From: Mesorhizobium prunaredense
Lineage (GTDB): Bacteria > Pseudomonadota > Alphaproteobacteria > Rhizobiales > Rhizobiaceae
Assembly (NCBI RefSeq): GCF_900156895.1
Contig: NZ_FTPD01000027.1
Coordinates: 17,997-81,996 of the forward strand
Direction of reading: 5' to 3'
Length of the DNA stretch: 64,000 bases
In this document: positions 16,829 through 25,492 of the stretch, in pieces
Position numbering within the stretch: the first letter of the stretch is position 1
Layout: each line of letters opens with the position of its first letter
The notes under the pieces: model-generated
Databases searched by the model: none
Told to the model about the DNA's origin: nothing
What the model saw: the letters and a program-made list of their open reading frames with translations, nothing else
Translations under genes and position numbers: made by a program

Positions 16829-17397
16829 GTGACGATTGCGGCGACAAAACGGCCCAGACTGTCTTCGACGTAGGATGCAACTTCGGCCTTCGGGTCGAAA
16901 CTCCACCAAAGCAGCGAACCTTGCCAGTGCGATGCCGTCAGCAGGCCGATGTCCAACGGCGTGTCGACGACAGAGGCAAAGCAAGAGTCGAGGATGTTGC
17001 ACAGGGATGCCTTCCACGACGCCCCCCGCGCGCGAAGCACCGGATCGCGCAGATCTTCGCGCAGGACGAGCAGGCCCTCGGCATAGGATTCAATGCCGCC
17101 ATAGTCACGCGACAGCGCCACCAGCAATTTGATCGCGCCAGCAGGGGTCCTCGGCGTCGCGTTTGCGAGCTTTGTCGTCTTCGCGTCCAGCCTGTCCCAT
17201 GCCTGCAGCAAGGTTCTTTGCCTGAGCGTGGCCTTGTTCTTAAAACGCTGCACCAGGGTCGAACCGGAGAGCCCGCAAGTTTTGGACAGCCGTTCAAATG
17301 TGAGTGCCTCCGGGCCATGCCTGTGGATCAGCCGGTGCGCCGCTTCCAGCACGTCCTCGTCGGATTGCGTTTTTTTCCGAGGCATCTTGACATCCAT
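16813..17397 (-). CDS. TetR-family transcriptional regulator
   Basis: This 194-residue regulator has an N-terminal TetR helix-turn-helix (residues about 12-57: LTFERLSKTCGLSGSTLVQR, then FKNKATLRQRTLL). The C-terminal domain is helical and not assignable. It is divergent from an SDR oxidoreductase gene. The intergenic region holds a palindrome AATGATCATT (17407-17416) within an AT-rich stretch, and three 16-bp direct repeats, either of which could be its operator. It probably controls the SDR gene; this is inferred from position only. Confidence 0.85.
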   Translation of the reverse strand: MDVKMPRKKTQSDEDVLEAAHRLIHRHGPEALTFERLSKTCGLSGSTLVQRFKNKATLRQRTLLQAWDRLDAKTTKLANATPRTPAGAIKLLVALSRDYGGIESYAEGLLVLREDLRDPVLRARGASWKASLCNILDSCFASVVDTPLDIGLLTASHWQGSLLWWSFDPKAEVASYVEDSLGRFVAAIVTARKP

Positions 17398-17442
17398 TTA
17401 TAACCGAATGATCATTTATATATCTTAACATCGAAGAAGGCC

Positions 17443-17490
17443 AGCGTTGGTTGGTCAGAGCGTTGGTTGGTCAGAGCGTTGGTTGGTCAG
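17443..17490. repeat. Three exact tandem copies of a 16-bp unit
   Basis: AGCGTTGGTTGGTCAG occurs three times without interruption or mismatch and ends 16 bases before the SDR start codon, just ahead of its ribosome site (GGGGAGG). A longer reading of the SDR frame would translate the repeats, which is unlikely. They may be a regulatory array or a slippage-prone phase-variable spacer in the promoter. Confidence 0.8.
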
Positions 17491-17506
17491 AGTCTGGGGA
17501 GGTTCA

Positions 17507-18415
17507 ATGACGCTTGAGGGAAAAGTCGCTTTGGTCGCTGGCGCCACGCGCGGTGCGGGGAGAGGTATTGCTGTCGAACTGGGTGCCGCGGGCGCGACGG
17601 TCTACGTCACCGGGCGGACGACACACGCGCATCAGTCCGAATACGCTCGCCCGGAAACCATCGAGGAAACGGCGGAGCTTGTTTCAGCGCATGGCGGCCA
17701 TGGCATCGCTGTGCAAGTCGACCATCTGGTTGCCGAAGACGTGCGCAAGCTGGTCGACCGGATACGTGCCGAGCAGGGCCGCCTCGATGTGCTGGTCAAC
17801 GACATCTGGGGCGGCGAGAAACTGTTCGAATGGAACAAGCCGGTCTGGGAGCATGATCTCACCAATGGTTTGCGCATGTTGCGGCTGGGCATCGACACGC
17901 ATCTGATCACAGCGCATTTCGCGCTGCCGCTTCTGATCGAGCGCCCGGGCGGCCTGCTGGTCGAAGTCACCGACGGCACCGCGGAGTATAATGCCGAGCA
18001 TTATCGGCTCTCGCCGTTCTATGACCTCGCCAAAGTGTCGGTGACCCGTATGGCCTGGGCCCATGCCAAGGACCTCGCCCCGCACGGCGCCATCTCGATT
18101 GCGCTGACACCCGGCTGGCTGCGTTCGGAAATGATGTTGGAAGCTTTCGGGGTGACCGAGGACAACTGGCGTGATGCGACAACAAAAGTGCCGCATTTCG
18201 TCATTTCCGAGACCCCGCGCTTTATCGGGCGCGCAGTGGCGGCGCTTGCGGCGGACCCGGACCGTTCGCGCTGGAACGGACAGTCGCTGTCGAGTGGCGG
18301 GCTGGCGCAGGTCTACGGCTTTACCGATCTCGACGGCTCGCGGCCTGACGCGTGGCGCTACGTTCCCGAGGTTCAGGACGCCGGCAAACCAGCCGATGCG
18401 ACTGGCTATCGCTAG
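17507..18415 (+). CDS. SDR-family NAD(P)-dependent oxidoreductase
   Basis: This 302-residue short-chain dehydrogenase starts at the ATG at 17507, four bases after GGGGAGG. The cofactor loop is AGATRGAGRGIAVELG (about 11-26), the TGxxxGxG variant seen in this subgroup. The usual NNAG is replaced by NDIWGGE (about 100-106). The catalytic YDLAK is present near 188-192. The C-terminal region ends LSSGGLAQVYGFTDLDG, as in a group of SDRs of unknown substrate. It is divergent from a TetR regulator and followed 58 bases later by an amidase. Confidence 0.87.
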   Translation: MTLEGKVALVAGATRGAGRGIAVELGAAGATVYVTGRTTHAHQSEYARPETIEETAELVSAHGGHGIAVQVDHLVAEDVRKLVDRIRAEQGRLDVLVNDIWGGEKLFEWNKPVWEHDLTNGLRMLRLGIDTHLITAHFALPLLIERPGGLLVEVTDGTAEYNAEHYRLSPFYDLAKVSVTRMAWAHAKDLAPHGAISIALTPGWLRSEMMLEAFGVTEDNWRDATTKVPHFVISETPRFIGRAVAALAADPDRSRWNGQSLSSGGLAQVYGFTDLDGSRPDAWRYVPEVQDAGKPADATGYR

Positions 18416-18473
18416 AGCTATCGACGTCAGTGTGCTGGGCTGTTCGGGCGACAATAAAAAAGTAGACTGTGCC

Positions 18474-19769
18474 ATGCAATCAGCCCGCGACCGCCTCGAA
18501 GCCGTCCTTTCGCGTCTCGCCGTCCGCGCCGACAATGAAAGCGTATTCGTAAAACTCTATCCGGAAGCCGCACGAGCAGCAGCCGACGCCGCCGATGCCA
18601 GGCGCAGAGCCGGCGTGACGCTCGGGCCGCTCGACGGAACAATTCTGTCGATCAAGGACCTGTTCGATGTTGCCGGCGAGCCGACCACGGCCGGTTCGTT
18701 GTTGCTCAGCACCGCGGCGCCGGCGCTGCGAGATGCCGCCATCGTGCGGCGGCTGCGGCAAGCGGGCGCGGTGATCTTCGGCAAGACCAACATGACCGAA
18801 TTCGCCTTCACCGCGATCGGCGTCAACCCGCATTACGGCACGCCCGGCAATGCGACCGACGCCGGCCGGATCGCGGGCGGCTCATCCTCCGGCGCCGGTG
18901 TTTCCGTTGCCGAAGGCACAAGCGAGATATCGATCGGCTCCGACACCGGCGGCTCGGTGCGTATTCCGTCGGCGCTGAACGGTGTCGTCGGCTTCAAGCC
19001 GACGGCGCGGCGCGTGTCTCGCGTTGGCGTCTTCCCGCTGTCCGACACGCTCGACTCTATCGGCCCGCTTGCGCGCACCGTCGCCGAATGTGCGGCAGCC
19101 GATGCGGTGATGGCGGGCGAGGAGCCTGTGGCTCTGGTTCCGCTTCCGCTTGCCGGACTGCGCATCGGCGTCCCGCGCGGCGTGCTCTTCGAGGATACGG
19201 AAAAAGAGGTCGCGGCGGCGTTCGAGCGATGTGCTCGCAAGCTGGAACTCGCCGGTGCACGCCTCACTGATCTGTCCATCGATGACCTCCTTGCCGATTT
19301 GCGCGCGGCAACCAGGCGGGCCTCGATCGCGGCAATGGAGGGCGCCGCGGTCCATGCAGATTGGCTGGCAGAAGGTGCGGCGACACCGGTCGATCCGCGG
19401 GTGAGCGAGCCGTTGTCGCGCGCCGCTGCCGTTCCGGCCACGGCCTATATAAGGGCAATCCGCCGCCGCACGGCGCTTGTCGCCACCATGGACGAGCGGC
19501 TGGCGTCTGTCGATGTGCTGGCCCTGCCGACCACGCCGGTCACCGCGCTGACCATCGTGTCGATGACCAGCGACGAAGCTCTGTGTGAGCGTACGGAAGG
19601 CCTTCTGCTGCGCAACACGCAGGTCGCCAACCAGTTCGACCTCTGCGCGATCTCGCTGCCGATGCCGGGAATGGCGCGCCCGGCCGGGCTGATGCTGGTG
19701 GCGCGCAACGGCGACGACCATCGTCTGCTGCGCATCGCTGCGGAAGTCGAGGCACTGCTTGGCCGTTGA
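18474..19769 (+). CDS. Amidase-signature family hydrolase
   Basis: This 431-residue enzyme hydrolyses an amide bond through the Ser-cisSer-Lys triad of the amidase signature family. The lysine is in LSIKDLFDVAG (about 57-67). The serine-rich stretch is GGSSSGAGVSVAEG, and the nucleophile region is GSDTGGSVRIPSALNGVVGF with the family's GFKPT. I start at the ATG at 18474 (MQSARDRLEAVLSRL); the open frame extends back into the SDR gene without a better start. It may be transcribed with the SDR gene. Substrates in this family range from indoleacetamide to allophanate, so the target is open. It converges on a small secreted protein, 11 bases apart. Confidence 0.88.
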   Translation: MQSARDRLEAVLSRLAVRADNESVFVKLYPEAARAAADAADARRRAGVTLGPLDGTILSIKDLFDVAGEPTTAGSLLLSTAAPALRDAAIVRRLRQAGAVIFGKTNMTEFAFTAIGVNPHYGTPGNATDAGRIAGGSSSGAGVSVAEGTSEISIGSDTGGSVRIPSALNGVVGFKPTARRVSRVGVFPLSDTLDSIGPLARTVAECAAADAVMAGEEPVALVPLPLAGLRIGVPRGVLFEDTEKEVAAAFERCARKLELAGARLTDLSIDDLLADLRAATRRASIAAMEGAAVHADWLAEGAATPVDPRVSEPLSRAAAVPATAYIRAIRRRTALVATMDERLASVDVLALPTTPVTALTIVSMTSDEALCERTEGLLLRNTQVANQFDLCAISLPMPGMARPAGLMLVARNGDDHRLLRIAAEVEALLGR

Positions 19770-19780
19770 AGATGTGAACA

Positions 19781-20167
19781 TTAATGCGCCGAACAGTGGC
19801 CGCGTTCGCTGTCCCTGGACGCGCGTTCGATACCGGTCGCGACCAGCCATGGCAGAGTGTATTGCTTGCCGTCGAGGGTCTGGGTGCGATTCTCGATGGA
19901 GCCAACGACGACGACCTTGCCGGCGTAGAGCTTGTCCGAAAGATCGAGCGCCTTGTCCTGCTGCGGCAATTCCTCGATGTCGATCGCCACGCCCTTGATG
20001 ATCTTGCCCGTGGCAAGCTCGAGCGCGCTGTTCGACGGACAGGGCGTTATCACGCACCGCAGGCCGTTGTCGCAATAGACATAACTGCTCTCGGCCGCAG
20101 CTACCGAGGGCAGGACGCAGATCGAAACGATCGCAACAAGCAGCGGCGTGCGGCGAAAAACGAGCAT
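19781..20167 (-). CDS. Small secreted protein with conserved cysteines, function unknown
   Basis: This 128-residue protein starts at the ATG at 20167 (MLVFRRTPLLVAIVSICVLP); an ATG at 20179 is four codons longer. A Sec signal peptide ends near VAAA-ESS. The mature N-terminus has the cysteine-rich stretch YVYCDNGLRCVITPCPSN, suggesting disulfides in the periplasm. A beta-rich segment follows (KLYAGKVVVVGSIENRT). It lies 44 bases after the stop of a hydroxyacid dehydrogenase gene on the same strand, so it may share that transcript. I do not recognise a characterised family. Confidence 0.7.
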   Translation of the reverse strand: MLVFRRTPLLVAIVSICVLPSVAAAESSYVYCDNGLRCVITPCPSNSALELATGKIIKGVAIDIEELPQQDKALDLSDKLYAGKVVVVGSIENRTQTLDGKQYTLPWLVATGIERASRDSERGHCSAH

Positions 20168-20210
20168 TGGGTGCAGCATCGTGCAGAAATTGGGCGATAC
20201 GGCGATGGCG

Positions 20211-21191
20211 CTACGCGTCGGCCGGGAACCGCCGCCGGTAGTGCTCGACCACTTCGGGATTGCGCAGGTTGACCGGCAATTTGTTGGCCAGCACCAGCAA
20301 GGTTTCATCAGCCGAACCGACGCCCATGCGCATCATCGACTGCTCGGTGATGCCGGCCATGTGCGGCGTGACAATGACATTGTCGAAGCCGAAATAGGGG
20401 TGATTGGGCGGCAGCGGCTGCGTCGCAAAGACATCGAGCGCGGCACCGCCGATACGGTCCTTCTGCAGCGCTTCGATCAGCGCCTCGTCGTCGATCACCG
20501 GCCCGCGCGAAATATTGATCAGCAGCGCATGCGGCTTCATTCGACCGATGCGCTCGCGGTTGATCAGGCCGCGCGTCTCCGCTGTCAGCGGGCAGCACAG
20601 AACGATGATGTCGCTCTGCTCGACCAGCGCGTCGATCGACAGGAAGCCGATCCTGTCCGGCGCCGGCCTCATGCTGCGCGTCGTCGCCACCACGTTCAGG
20701 TCGAAACCATGCGCCGCGATGTGGCCGACTGCCTGTCCGATGGCGCCGAAGCCGACAATGCCGATCGTCTTGCCGGCGAGTTCGCTGGCGAGAATGGTGT
20801 GATCGCGGCCGGCCAGCCAGCCCTTCGCCCGCAAGTCGCGGTCGACCATGCGGAAACGCCGCAGCAGCGCCAAGGCCGCGAACATCACGTATTCGGCGAC
20901 CGAGCGCGCATTGACCGCCGGCACGTTTGCCACCAGCACGCCGGCCGCCGTGGCGGCTTCCATGGGGACCATGTCGAGCCCGGCGCCGTGGCGGATTGCC
21001 GCCCGGAGCTTCGTCGCCCCTTCGAAAAGCGCTGATGGCAGCGGCGCACGAACGATGATGATATCGGCGTCCCTAGCCTCAGTCGCCAGCGTGTCGGCAT
21101 CGAGGGCGGAGGCGACGACGAGTTCGCCGGCGCCGGTCAGCATGGCGGAAGCGCGCGGATGCAGCGTGTGTGTCGTCAGGATTTTTGGCAT
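20211..21191 (-). CDS. D-isomer-specific 2-hydroxyacid dehydrogenase
   Basis: This 326-residue NAD(P)-dependent enzyme interconverts a 2-hydroxyacid and a 2-keto acid. The Rossmann motif GIVGFGAIGQAVG is near residue 145. The catalytic set is complete: arginine in INISRGPVIDDEAL, glutamine at the usual glutamate site in DVFATQPLPPNHP, and histidine in VTPHMAGITEQS. The GxE position therefore reads ATQP instead of AxEP, a substitution seen in some subgroups. It lies one base after the FCD-GntR gene and in the same operon as a mandelate-racemase-type dehydratase, which fits a sugar-acid or keto-acid pathway. Confidence 0.88.
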   Translation of the reverse strand: MPKILTTHTLHPRASAMLTGAGELVVASALDADTLATEARDADIIIVRAPLPSALFEGATKLRAAIRHGAGLDMVPMEAATAAGVLVANVPAVNARSVAEYVMFAALALLRRFRMVDRDLRAKGWLAGRDHTILASELAGKTIGIVGFGAIGQAVGHIAAHGFDLNVVATTRSMRPAPDRIGFLSIDALVEQSDIIVLCCPLTAETRGLINRERIGRMKPHALLINISRGPVIDDEALIEALQKDRIGGAALDVFATQPLPPNHPYFGFDNVIVTPHMAGITEQSMMRMGVGSADETLLVLANKLPVNLRNPEVVEHYRRRFPADA

Positions 21192-21192
21192 G

Positions 21193-21909
21193 TTAGACCG
21201 GTTCGAGCGCTGGGCTATTGGGTTCTGCCCCGCCGCCCTCGATCAGGCCTTTCCAGTAGCTTTCCGCGCCTTGCAGATGGGCGCTCATCAGCGCCTGGGC
21301 GAGATTGCCGTCGCGGCGCAGCAGCGCCTCGTAGATCTGGATGTGCTCGGCATGCGAGCGCATGCTGCGTTCGGGATCGTTGAAGTAGATCGGCAGGCGT
21401 TGCTCGCCCATCAGGTAATAGACGCTGCATATGTTGTGAAAAACGCTGTTCTTGGTTGCCCGCACGATCTCAAGGTGAAATTCGCGGTCCTCCTTGGCGA
21501 GGCCCTCGCCCGCCGCAATGCGGTCTTCCGAAGCCTTGAGGATTTCGCGCAGCCGTTCGAAATTTTCCTCGGTGGCGCGCGAGCAGGCAAGCTCTGCAGC
21601 CTTGATCTCGTGGATCTTGCGCAACTCGACGGTCTCGTAGATCTGGATCGGATCGAGCGGCAGGCCGGCCCTGGCAAAAAGCGCCATCGCCTCGACGCTG
21701 GCCTGCTTGGTGTCGATGTAGATGCCGGACTTGGCCCGGCGCTCGACGATGCGCATGGCTTCAAGGATGGCCAGCGCTTCGCGGATCTGGCCGCGGCTGA
21801 CGGCGAAATGCTCGGCCAGCTCACGCTCCGACGGCGTTCGGCCCGTCGCCTTGTCGGAGTGCGAGAACAGATAGGCGGCGAGTTCCGCGAGAAGGTTCTT
21901 TTCTTTCAT
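21193..21909 (-). CDS. GntR-family regulator, FadR/FCD subfamily
   Basis: This 238-residue regulator has an N-terminal winged helix (about 1-70: TPSERELAEHFAVSRGQIRE, then ALAILEAMRIVERRAKSG) and a C-terminal FCD ligand-binding domain. That domain has the metal-binding pattern of the family: the aspartate in KEDREFHLEIV, then HNICSVYY, and HAEHIQIYEALLRRD. It is embedded in the minus-strand sugar-acid operon, two bases after the dehydratase. FCD regulators bind TNGTNNNACNA-type sites, which is the form of the palindromes in front of this cluster and of the 8.7 kb importer, so it is the best candidate for binding them. Confidence 0.9.
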   Translation of the reverse strand: MKEKNLLAELAAYLFSHSDKATGRTPSERELAEHFAVSRGQIREALAILEAMRIVERRAKSGIYIDTKQASVEAMALFARAGLPLDPIQIYETVELRKIHEIKAAELACSRATEENFERLREILKASEDRIAAGEGLAKEDREFHLEIVRATKNSVFHNICSVYYLMGEQRLPIYFNDPERSMRSHAEHIQIYEALLRRDGNLAQALMSAHLQGAESYWKGLIEGGGAEPNSPALEPV

Positions 21910-21911
21910 GA

Positions 21912-23087
21912 TCAGCCGCGTAGCGCGTGCGCCTCCAGGAACCGTTCCGAAAGGGTGAATCCCAGTCCAGGCTTCTCGGGGATCGCTATCATACCGTCCT
22001 TTGCTTCGACAGTCTCCTCGATCAGATCGTGGATCATCGGATTGGCGCCGAGCGAATATTCGACGGTAAAGCTAGCCGGCGAAGCCGCGCAGACATGCAG
22101 CCCGGCAAAGAAGCAAGGCGCGCCGGCCCACAGATGCGGCGCGAAGCGCAGATTGAAGGCGCTGGCGATGGTGCCGATCTTCATCGCCTCGCTGATGCCG
22201 CCGCAGAAGGCCGGGTCAGGCTGGAAGATGTCGGCAGCCTTGAGCGTGGCGAGGTCGCGGAAGGCATAGCGCGTCGCTTCGCTTTCGCCGGTGGCGATCG
22301 GGATGGAGCCGGACGCCCGCACTTCGGCCATCCCAGGCTTGTCGTCGGCGATGACCGGCTCCTCGAACCAGGCCAGATCGAGATCGCCGGCGAGATGGAT
22401 GAAGCGTTTGGCTTCCGCCACCGTATAGGTGCCGTGCGCATCGACCATCAGGTCGACTTCGGGGCCGAGCGCCTGTCTTGCGGCGCGGACGCGGGCGGCG
22501 GAATTGTGCGGAGCACCGTCCATCGCGCCGATCCGCATCTTCAGCGCCTTGAAGCCGCCCTTGGCGATATAGGATTTCAACTGCTCGCCGATCGCCTCGG
22601 TGGAGGCCCAGCCGCCGGAAGCATAGGCCGGCATGCGGTCAAGCTTGCGGCCGCCGAGCAGCCGCCAGACCGGAAGCCCCAACGACTTGCCCAGAATATC
22701 CCACAAGGCGATGTCGACGGCGCTGATTGCGGCGACGCTGATGCCGCGCCGCGCCAATTGCGGCATGGCATGGCCGTTTTGCGCGGCGCTGTCGTGGCGC
22801 ACGCCATTGTAGAGCATCTCCCAGATCACCCCGATGTCGGCCGGATCGCAGCCGATCAGCTGCGGGCCGACCTCGTGGTTCAGCATGTGGACGAGGGCGC
22901 CATAGCTGCCGGTGCTGCCGGCGGCATTCTTGCCTTCGCCCCAGCCGACCAGCCCATCGGCGGTCTCGATGCGCAGGATTGCGGCGTCGAACGTTGTCAC
23001 CTGACCGAAGTCGCTGCGGTGCTGCCGCGCGGCTTCGATCGGTATGCGGACCCACCAGGCTTGGACAGTCTTGATGCGCATGTTCAT
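21912..23087 (-). CDS. Mandelate racemase/muconate lactonizing enzyme family protein (enolase superfamily)
   Basis: This 391-residue enolase-superfamily enzyme has an N-terminal capping domain and a C-terminal barrel. The first catalytic element is KALKMRIG (K-x-R type). The metal ligands occur in LMVDAHGTYT (Asp), FEEPVIADD (Glu) and ATGESEAT (Glu), and the late histidine is in RFAPHLWAGAP. KxR motifs are known in sugar-acid dehydratases such as rhamnonate dehydratase, so dehydration of an aldonic acid is the likeliest reaction. The start may be the ATG at 23087 or that at 23081, which has better spacing to GAGG. It is 61 bases after an epimerase gene in the same operon. Confidence 0.87.
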   Translation of the reverse strand: MNMRIKTVQAWWVRIPIEAARQHRSDFGQVTTFDAAILRIETADGLVGWGEGKNAAGSTGSYGALVHMLNHEVGPQLIGCDPADIGVIWEMLYNGVRHDSAAQNGHAMPQLARRGISVAAISAVDIALWDILGKSLGLPVWRLLGGRKLDRMPAYASGGWASTEAIGEQLKSYIAKGGFKALKMRIGAMDGAPHNSAARVRAARQALGPEVDLMVDAHGTYTVAEAKRFIHLAGDLDLAWFEEPVIADDKPGMAEVRASGSIPIATGESEATRYAFRDLATLKAADIFQPDPAFCGGISEAMKIGTIASAFNLRFAPHLWAGAPCFFAGLHVCAASPASFTVEYSLGANPMIHDLIEETVEAKDGMIAIPEKPGLGFTLSERFLEAHALRG

Positions 23088-23148
23088 CCTCTGCCTTGCC
23101 GCCGTTAGGGGCCGCCGTCGGGCGGAAAGGCTCGTTTCCAGAGATCGA

Positions 23149-24036
23149 TTACTTGATCAGCGGCAGCAGCGTTTCGGCGGTGATGCGCATTTGGTCGGTG
23201 TAGAATTTTTCCGTGAGCACGCTGGAACCGTGGTCCTGGATGAATTTGAGCTGCTCCGGCGAGATGTCGACCGGGTTGCGTTCGACCATGTCGGGATAGG
23301 GAGCAGCCGGCGTGCGGTCGACAGGGGCGACGAACTCGTTGGTCAACGCGCCGTCGTAACCGACTTCTTTCAGGGTGCCGACGATCTTCGGCCAGTCGAT
23401 CTGTCCGAGGCCGGCGGCGAAGCGGTTGTTGTCAGCGACGTGGAAATCGAACAGGCGGTTTCCGACCTGCCGGATGGCATCGTAGACGTTAAACTCCTCC
23501 ATGTGGAGGTGATAGGCGTCAAGGCAGACACCGCATTCGGGGCTGACCGCATCGGCCAGCGCCAGCGCCTGGGCGCCGCGGTTGAACAGATAGGTCTCGA
23601 AGCGGTTGAGCGGCTCGATCGCGACCTTGACGCCCACCTTCTTGGCATGGGTAAAGCATTCCCTGGTGGCGTCGACCACCCATTCCCATTCTTCTTCCTC
23701 GGTGCCGTCCGGCACCACCTTGCCGACGGTGGCGGGAACGAGCGTGATGATCTCGCCGTCGAGTTCGCTCACCATCGTCAGCACCTCCTTGACATACTGC
23801 ACCGAGCGCTCGCGCTGGCCCTGGTCCCTGGCGGCGAGATTGCGCTCGCCCAGCATCAGCGTCACCGCTCCCCAGCAGCGGATGCCGTGCTCGTTCAGGA
23901 GGGCACGTGTCTCATTGATCTTGTATTGCCCGGGCTCGCCGGAAATCTCGATCGACTCATAGCCGAATTTCTTGATGCGCTTGAGCGTCGTCTCCAGCGG
24001 TTCCGCCCGCATCCAGTTGTGCGTCGAAAGATGCAT
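23149..24036 (-). CDS. Sugar phosphate isomerase/epimerase family protein (AP-endonuclease-2 barrel), first copy
   Basis: This 295-residue TIM-barrel protein starts at the ATG at 24036, preceded by GGGAAGGACA. It carries the four metal-binding positions of the tagatose/psicose 3-epimerase family: glutamate in VAIEPLNRFETYLFNRG, aspartate in VCLDAYHLHMEE, histidine in DFHVADNNRFAAG and glutamate in ALTNEFVAP. It is the first gene of the minus-strand operon with dehydratase, regulator and dehydrogenase, and is divergent from a second operon with two more members of the same family. It probably acts on a free keto-sugar or an inosose; the exact substrate is unknown. Confidence 0.85.
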   Translation of the reverse strand: MHLSTHNWMRAEPLETTLKRIKKFGYESIEISGEPGQYKINETRALLNEHGIRCWGAVTLMLGERNLAARDQGQRERSVQYVKEVLTMVSELDGEIITLVPATVGKVVPDGTEEEEWEWVVDATRECFTHAKKVGVKVAIEPLNRFETYLFNRGAQALALADAVSPECGVCLDAYHLHMEEFNVYDAIRQVGNRLFDFHVADNNRFAAGLGQIDWPKIVGTLKEVGYDGALTNEFVAPVDRTPAAPYPDMVERNPVDISPEQLKFIQDHGSSVLTEKFYTDQMRITAETLLPLIK

Positions 24037-24134
24037 GGTCTGTCCTTCCCAGAATTCGCCTGTAACAATTCGCCTGCGACGCACCCCAGATTGCGTTGCA
24101 TGGTTCCTCCCCAAGGCGCTCCAGCATTTTTCGT

Positions 24135-24152
24135 AACTGGTTCGACCAATTG
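24135..24152. promoter_or_regulatory. GntR-type operator-like palindrome, TCG-spacer copy
   Basis: AACTGGTTCGACCAATT has the core TGGT-TCG-ACCA. It shares 12 consecutive bases (CTGGTTCGACCA) with the site at 8303-8319 in front of the sugar importer. It lies about 100 bases before the minus-strand epimerase start. Confidence 0.6.
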
Positions 24153-24314
24153 GGCGTGAAAAGAGGTCTACAGCAATTTCATCTGGACGGCAAGAAATCC
24201 TGCAAGGCAGCCCCGGTTCATGATTATTTCTTTGATTAAACTGGCATATTTGCCCGCTGCCCGGTGATTTGCGCAGCGCTGCTTGCGCGCGACGGCGCTT
24301 GACCAAATGAGCAT

Positions 24315-24331
24315 ATTTGGTAATACCAGAA
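24315..24331. promoter_or_regulatory. GntR-type operator-like palindrome, AAT-spacer copy
   Basis: ATTTGGTAATACCAGAA has the core TGGT-AAT-ACCA. The 14 bases TTGGTAATACCAGA are identical to 8481-8494 before the sugar importer. It lies about 100 bases before the plus-strand operon. Confidence 0.6.
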
Positions 24332-24429
24332 TGGCGGTGCGCACTAGCGCCTGTCGAGAAAGACCAAACAGGCTGGCCCTGCTTTCAATCGGCGCTATGC
24401 TTGGTCGTGGATAATTAGGGAGGATGCCG

Positions 24430-25485
24430 ATGCCGTCGACAATGAAAGGTCCTGGGCTGTTTCTGGCGCAGTTCGCGGGCGATGCCGCACCGTTCAATTC
24501 GCTGCCGTCGATCACCAGATGGGCGGCCGGGCTGGGCTACAAGGGCGTGCAGATCCCGACCTGGGACAGCCGGCTGTTCGACCTCGAGAAAGCGGCGTCT
24601 TCCCAGGCCTATTGCGACGAGGTGAAGGGCATCTGCAGCGATGCCGGCGTCGAGATCACCGAGCTGTCGACGCACCTGCAGGGGCAGTTGGTGGCGGTGC
24701 ATCCGGCCTATGACGCGCAGTTCGACGGCTTCGCACCGCCTGCGGTGCACAACAACCCGAAGGCCAGACAGCAATGGGCGGTCGAACAGATGAAGTTCGG
24801 CGCCAAGGCTTCGAAGAACCTCGGGCTCAAGGCGTCGGTGTCGTTTTGTGGAGCGTTGGCTTTTCCCTACCTTTATCCGTGGCCGCAACGGCCGGCGGGA
24901 TTGATCGAGGAAGCGTTTTCCGAGCTGGGGAAGCGCTGGAAACCGATCCTCGACGTCTATGAGGACAATGGCGTCGATCTCGGCTACGAGATCCATCCGG
25001 GCGAGGACGTCTTCGACGGTGCGACATTCGAGATGTTCCTTGACGCGGTCGGCGGCCACAAGCGCTGCAACATCAATTACGACCCGTCGCATTTCCTGCT
25101 GCAGCAGCTCGACTATCTCGAATTCATCGACATCTATCACGAGCGGATCAAGGCCTTCCACGCCAAGGATGCCGAGTTCAATCCGACCGGCCGGCAAGGC
25201 GTCTATTCCGGTTATCAGAGCTGGACGAACCGGGCCGGGCGTTTCCGCTCGCTCGGCGATGGCCAGGTGGACTTCGGCGGCATCTTCTCCAAGCTCGCCC
25301 AGTATGACTACGATTCATGGGCGGTTCTGGAATGGGAGTGCTGCCTGAAGCACCCCGAGGATGGCGCGGCCGAAGGCGCGCCCTTCATCCAGCATCACAT
25401 CATCAGGGTGACGGAAAAGGCATTCGACGATTTCGCCGGCGGCGCGACCGATAAAAAGGTGCTGCGCGCCATGATGGGAATCTAG
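24430..25485 (+). CDS. Sugar phosphate isomerase/epimerase family protein, second copy (long form)
   Basis: This 351-residue TIM-barrel protein is longer than its two neighbours because of an extended C-terminus. Three in-frame ATGs lie at 24424, 24430 and 24442; I chose 24430, since the ribosome site GGGAGG is directly against the first. The metal site is recognisable: glutamate in LGYEIHPGEDVFDG, aspartate and histidine in NINYDPSHFLLQQ, histidine in KAFHAKDAEF and glutamate in AVLEWECC. It opens the plus-strand operon and is followed, after a palindromic repeat, by a Gfo/Idh/MocA oxidoreductase. Pairing of this enzyme type with such oxidoreductases is common in inositol-like or keto-sugar pathways. 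Confidence 0.85.
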   Translation: MPSTMKGPGLFLAQFAGDAAPFNSLPSITRWAAGLGYKGVQIPTWDSRLFDLEKAASSQAYCDEVKGICSDAGVEITELSTHLQGQLVAVHPAYDAQFDGFAPPAVHNNPKARQQWAVEQMKFGAKASKNLGLKASVSFCGALAFPYLYPWPQRPAGLIEEAFSELGKRWKPILDVYEDNGVDLGYEIHPGEDVFDGATFEMFLDAVGGHKRCNINYDPSHFLLQQLDYLEFIDIYHERIKAFHAKDAEFNPTGRQGVYSGYQSWTNRAGRFRSLGDGQVDFGGIFSKLAQYDYDSWAVLEWECCLKHPEDGAAEGAPFIQHHIIRVTEKAFDDFAGGATDKKVLRAMMGI

Positions 25486-25492
25486 CTTTTTT

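Larger units (their letters stand above)
24037..24429. other. Divergent promoter region of the sugar-acid cluster
   Basis: This 393-base stretch between divergent operons has no credible gene. It contains two operator-like palindromes (listed separately), 180 bases apart centre to centre, and ends with the ribosome site TAGGGAGG for the plus-strand operon. Confidence 0.6.

Noticed and set aside
15486..16880. A 464-residue minus-strand open frame
   Set aside because: It lies opposite the MFS transporter and has the His/Arg/Gln-rich, motif-free sequence typical of antisense frames.
17443..17490. Short CRISPR-like array
   Set aside because: The three 16-bp units abut without spacers and no cas genes are present; it is a simple tandem repeat.
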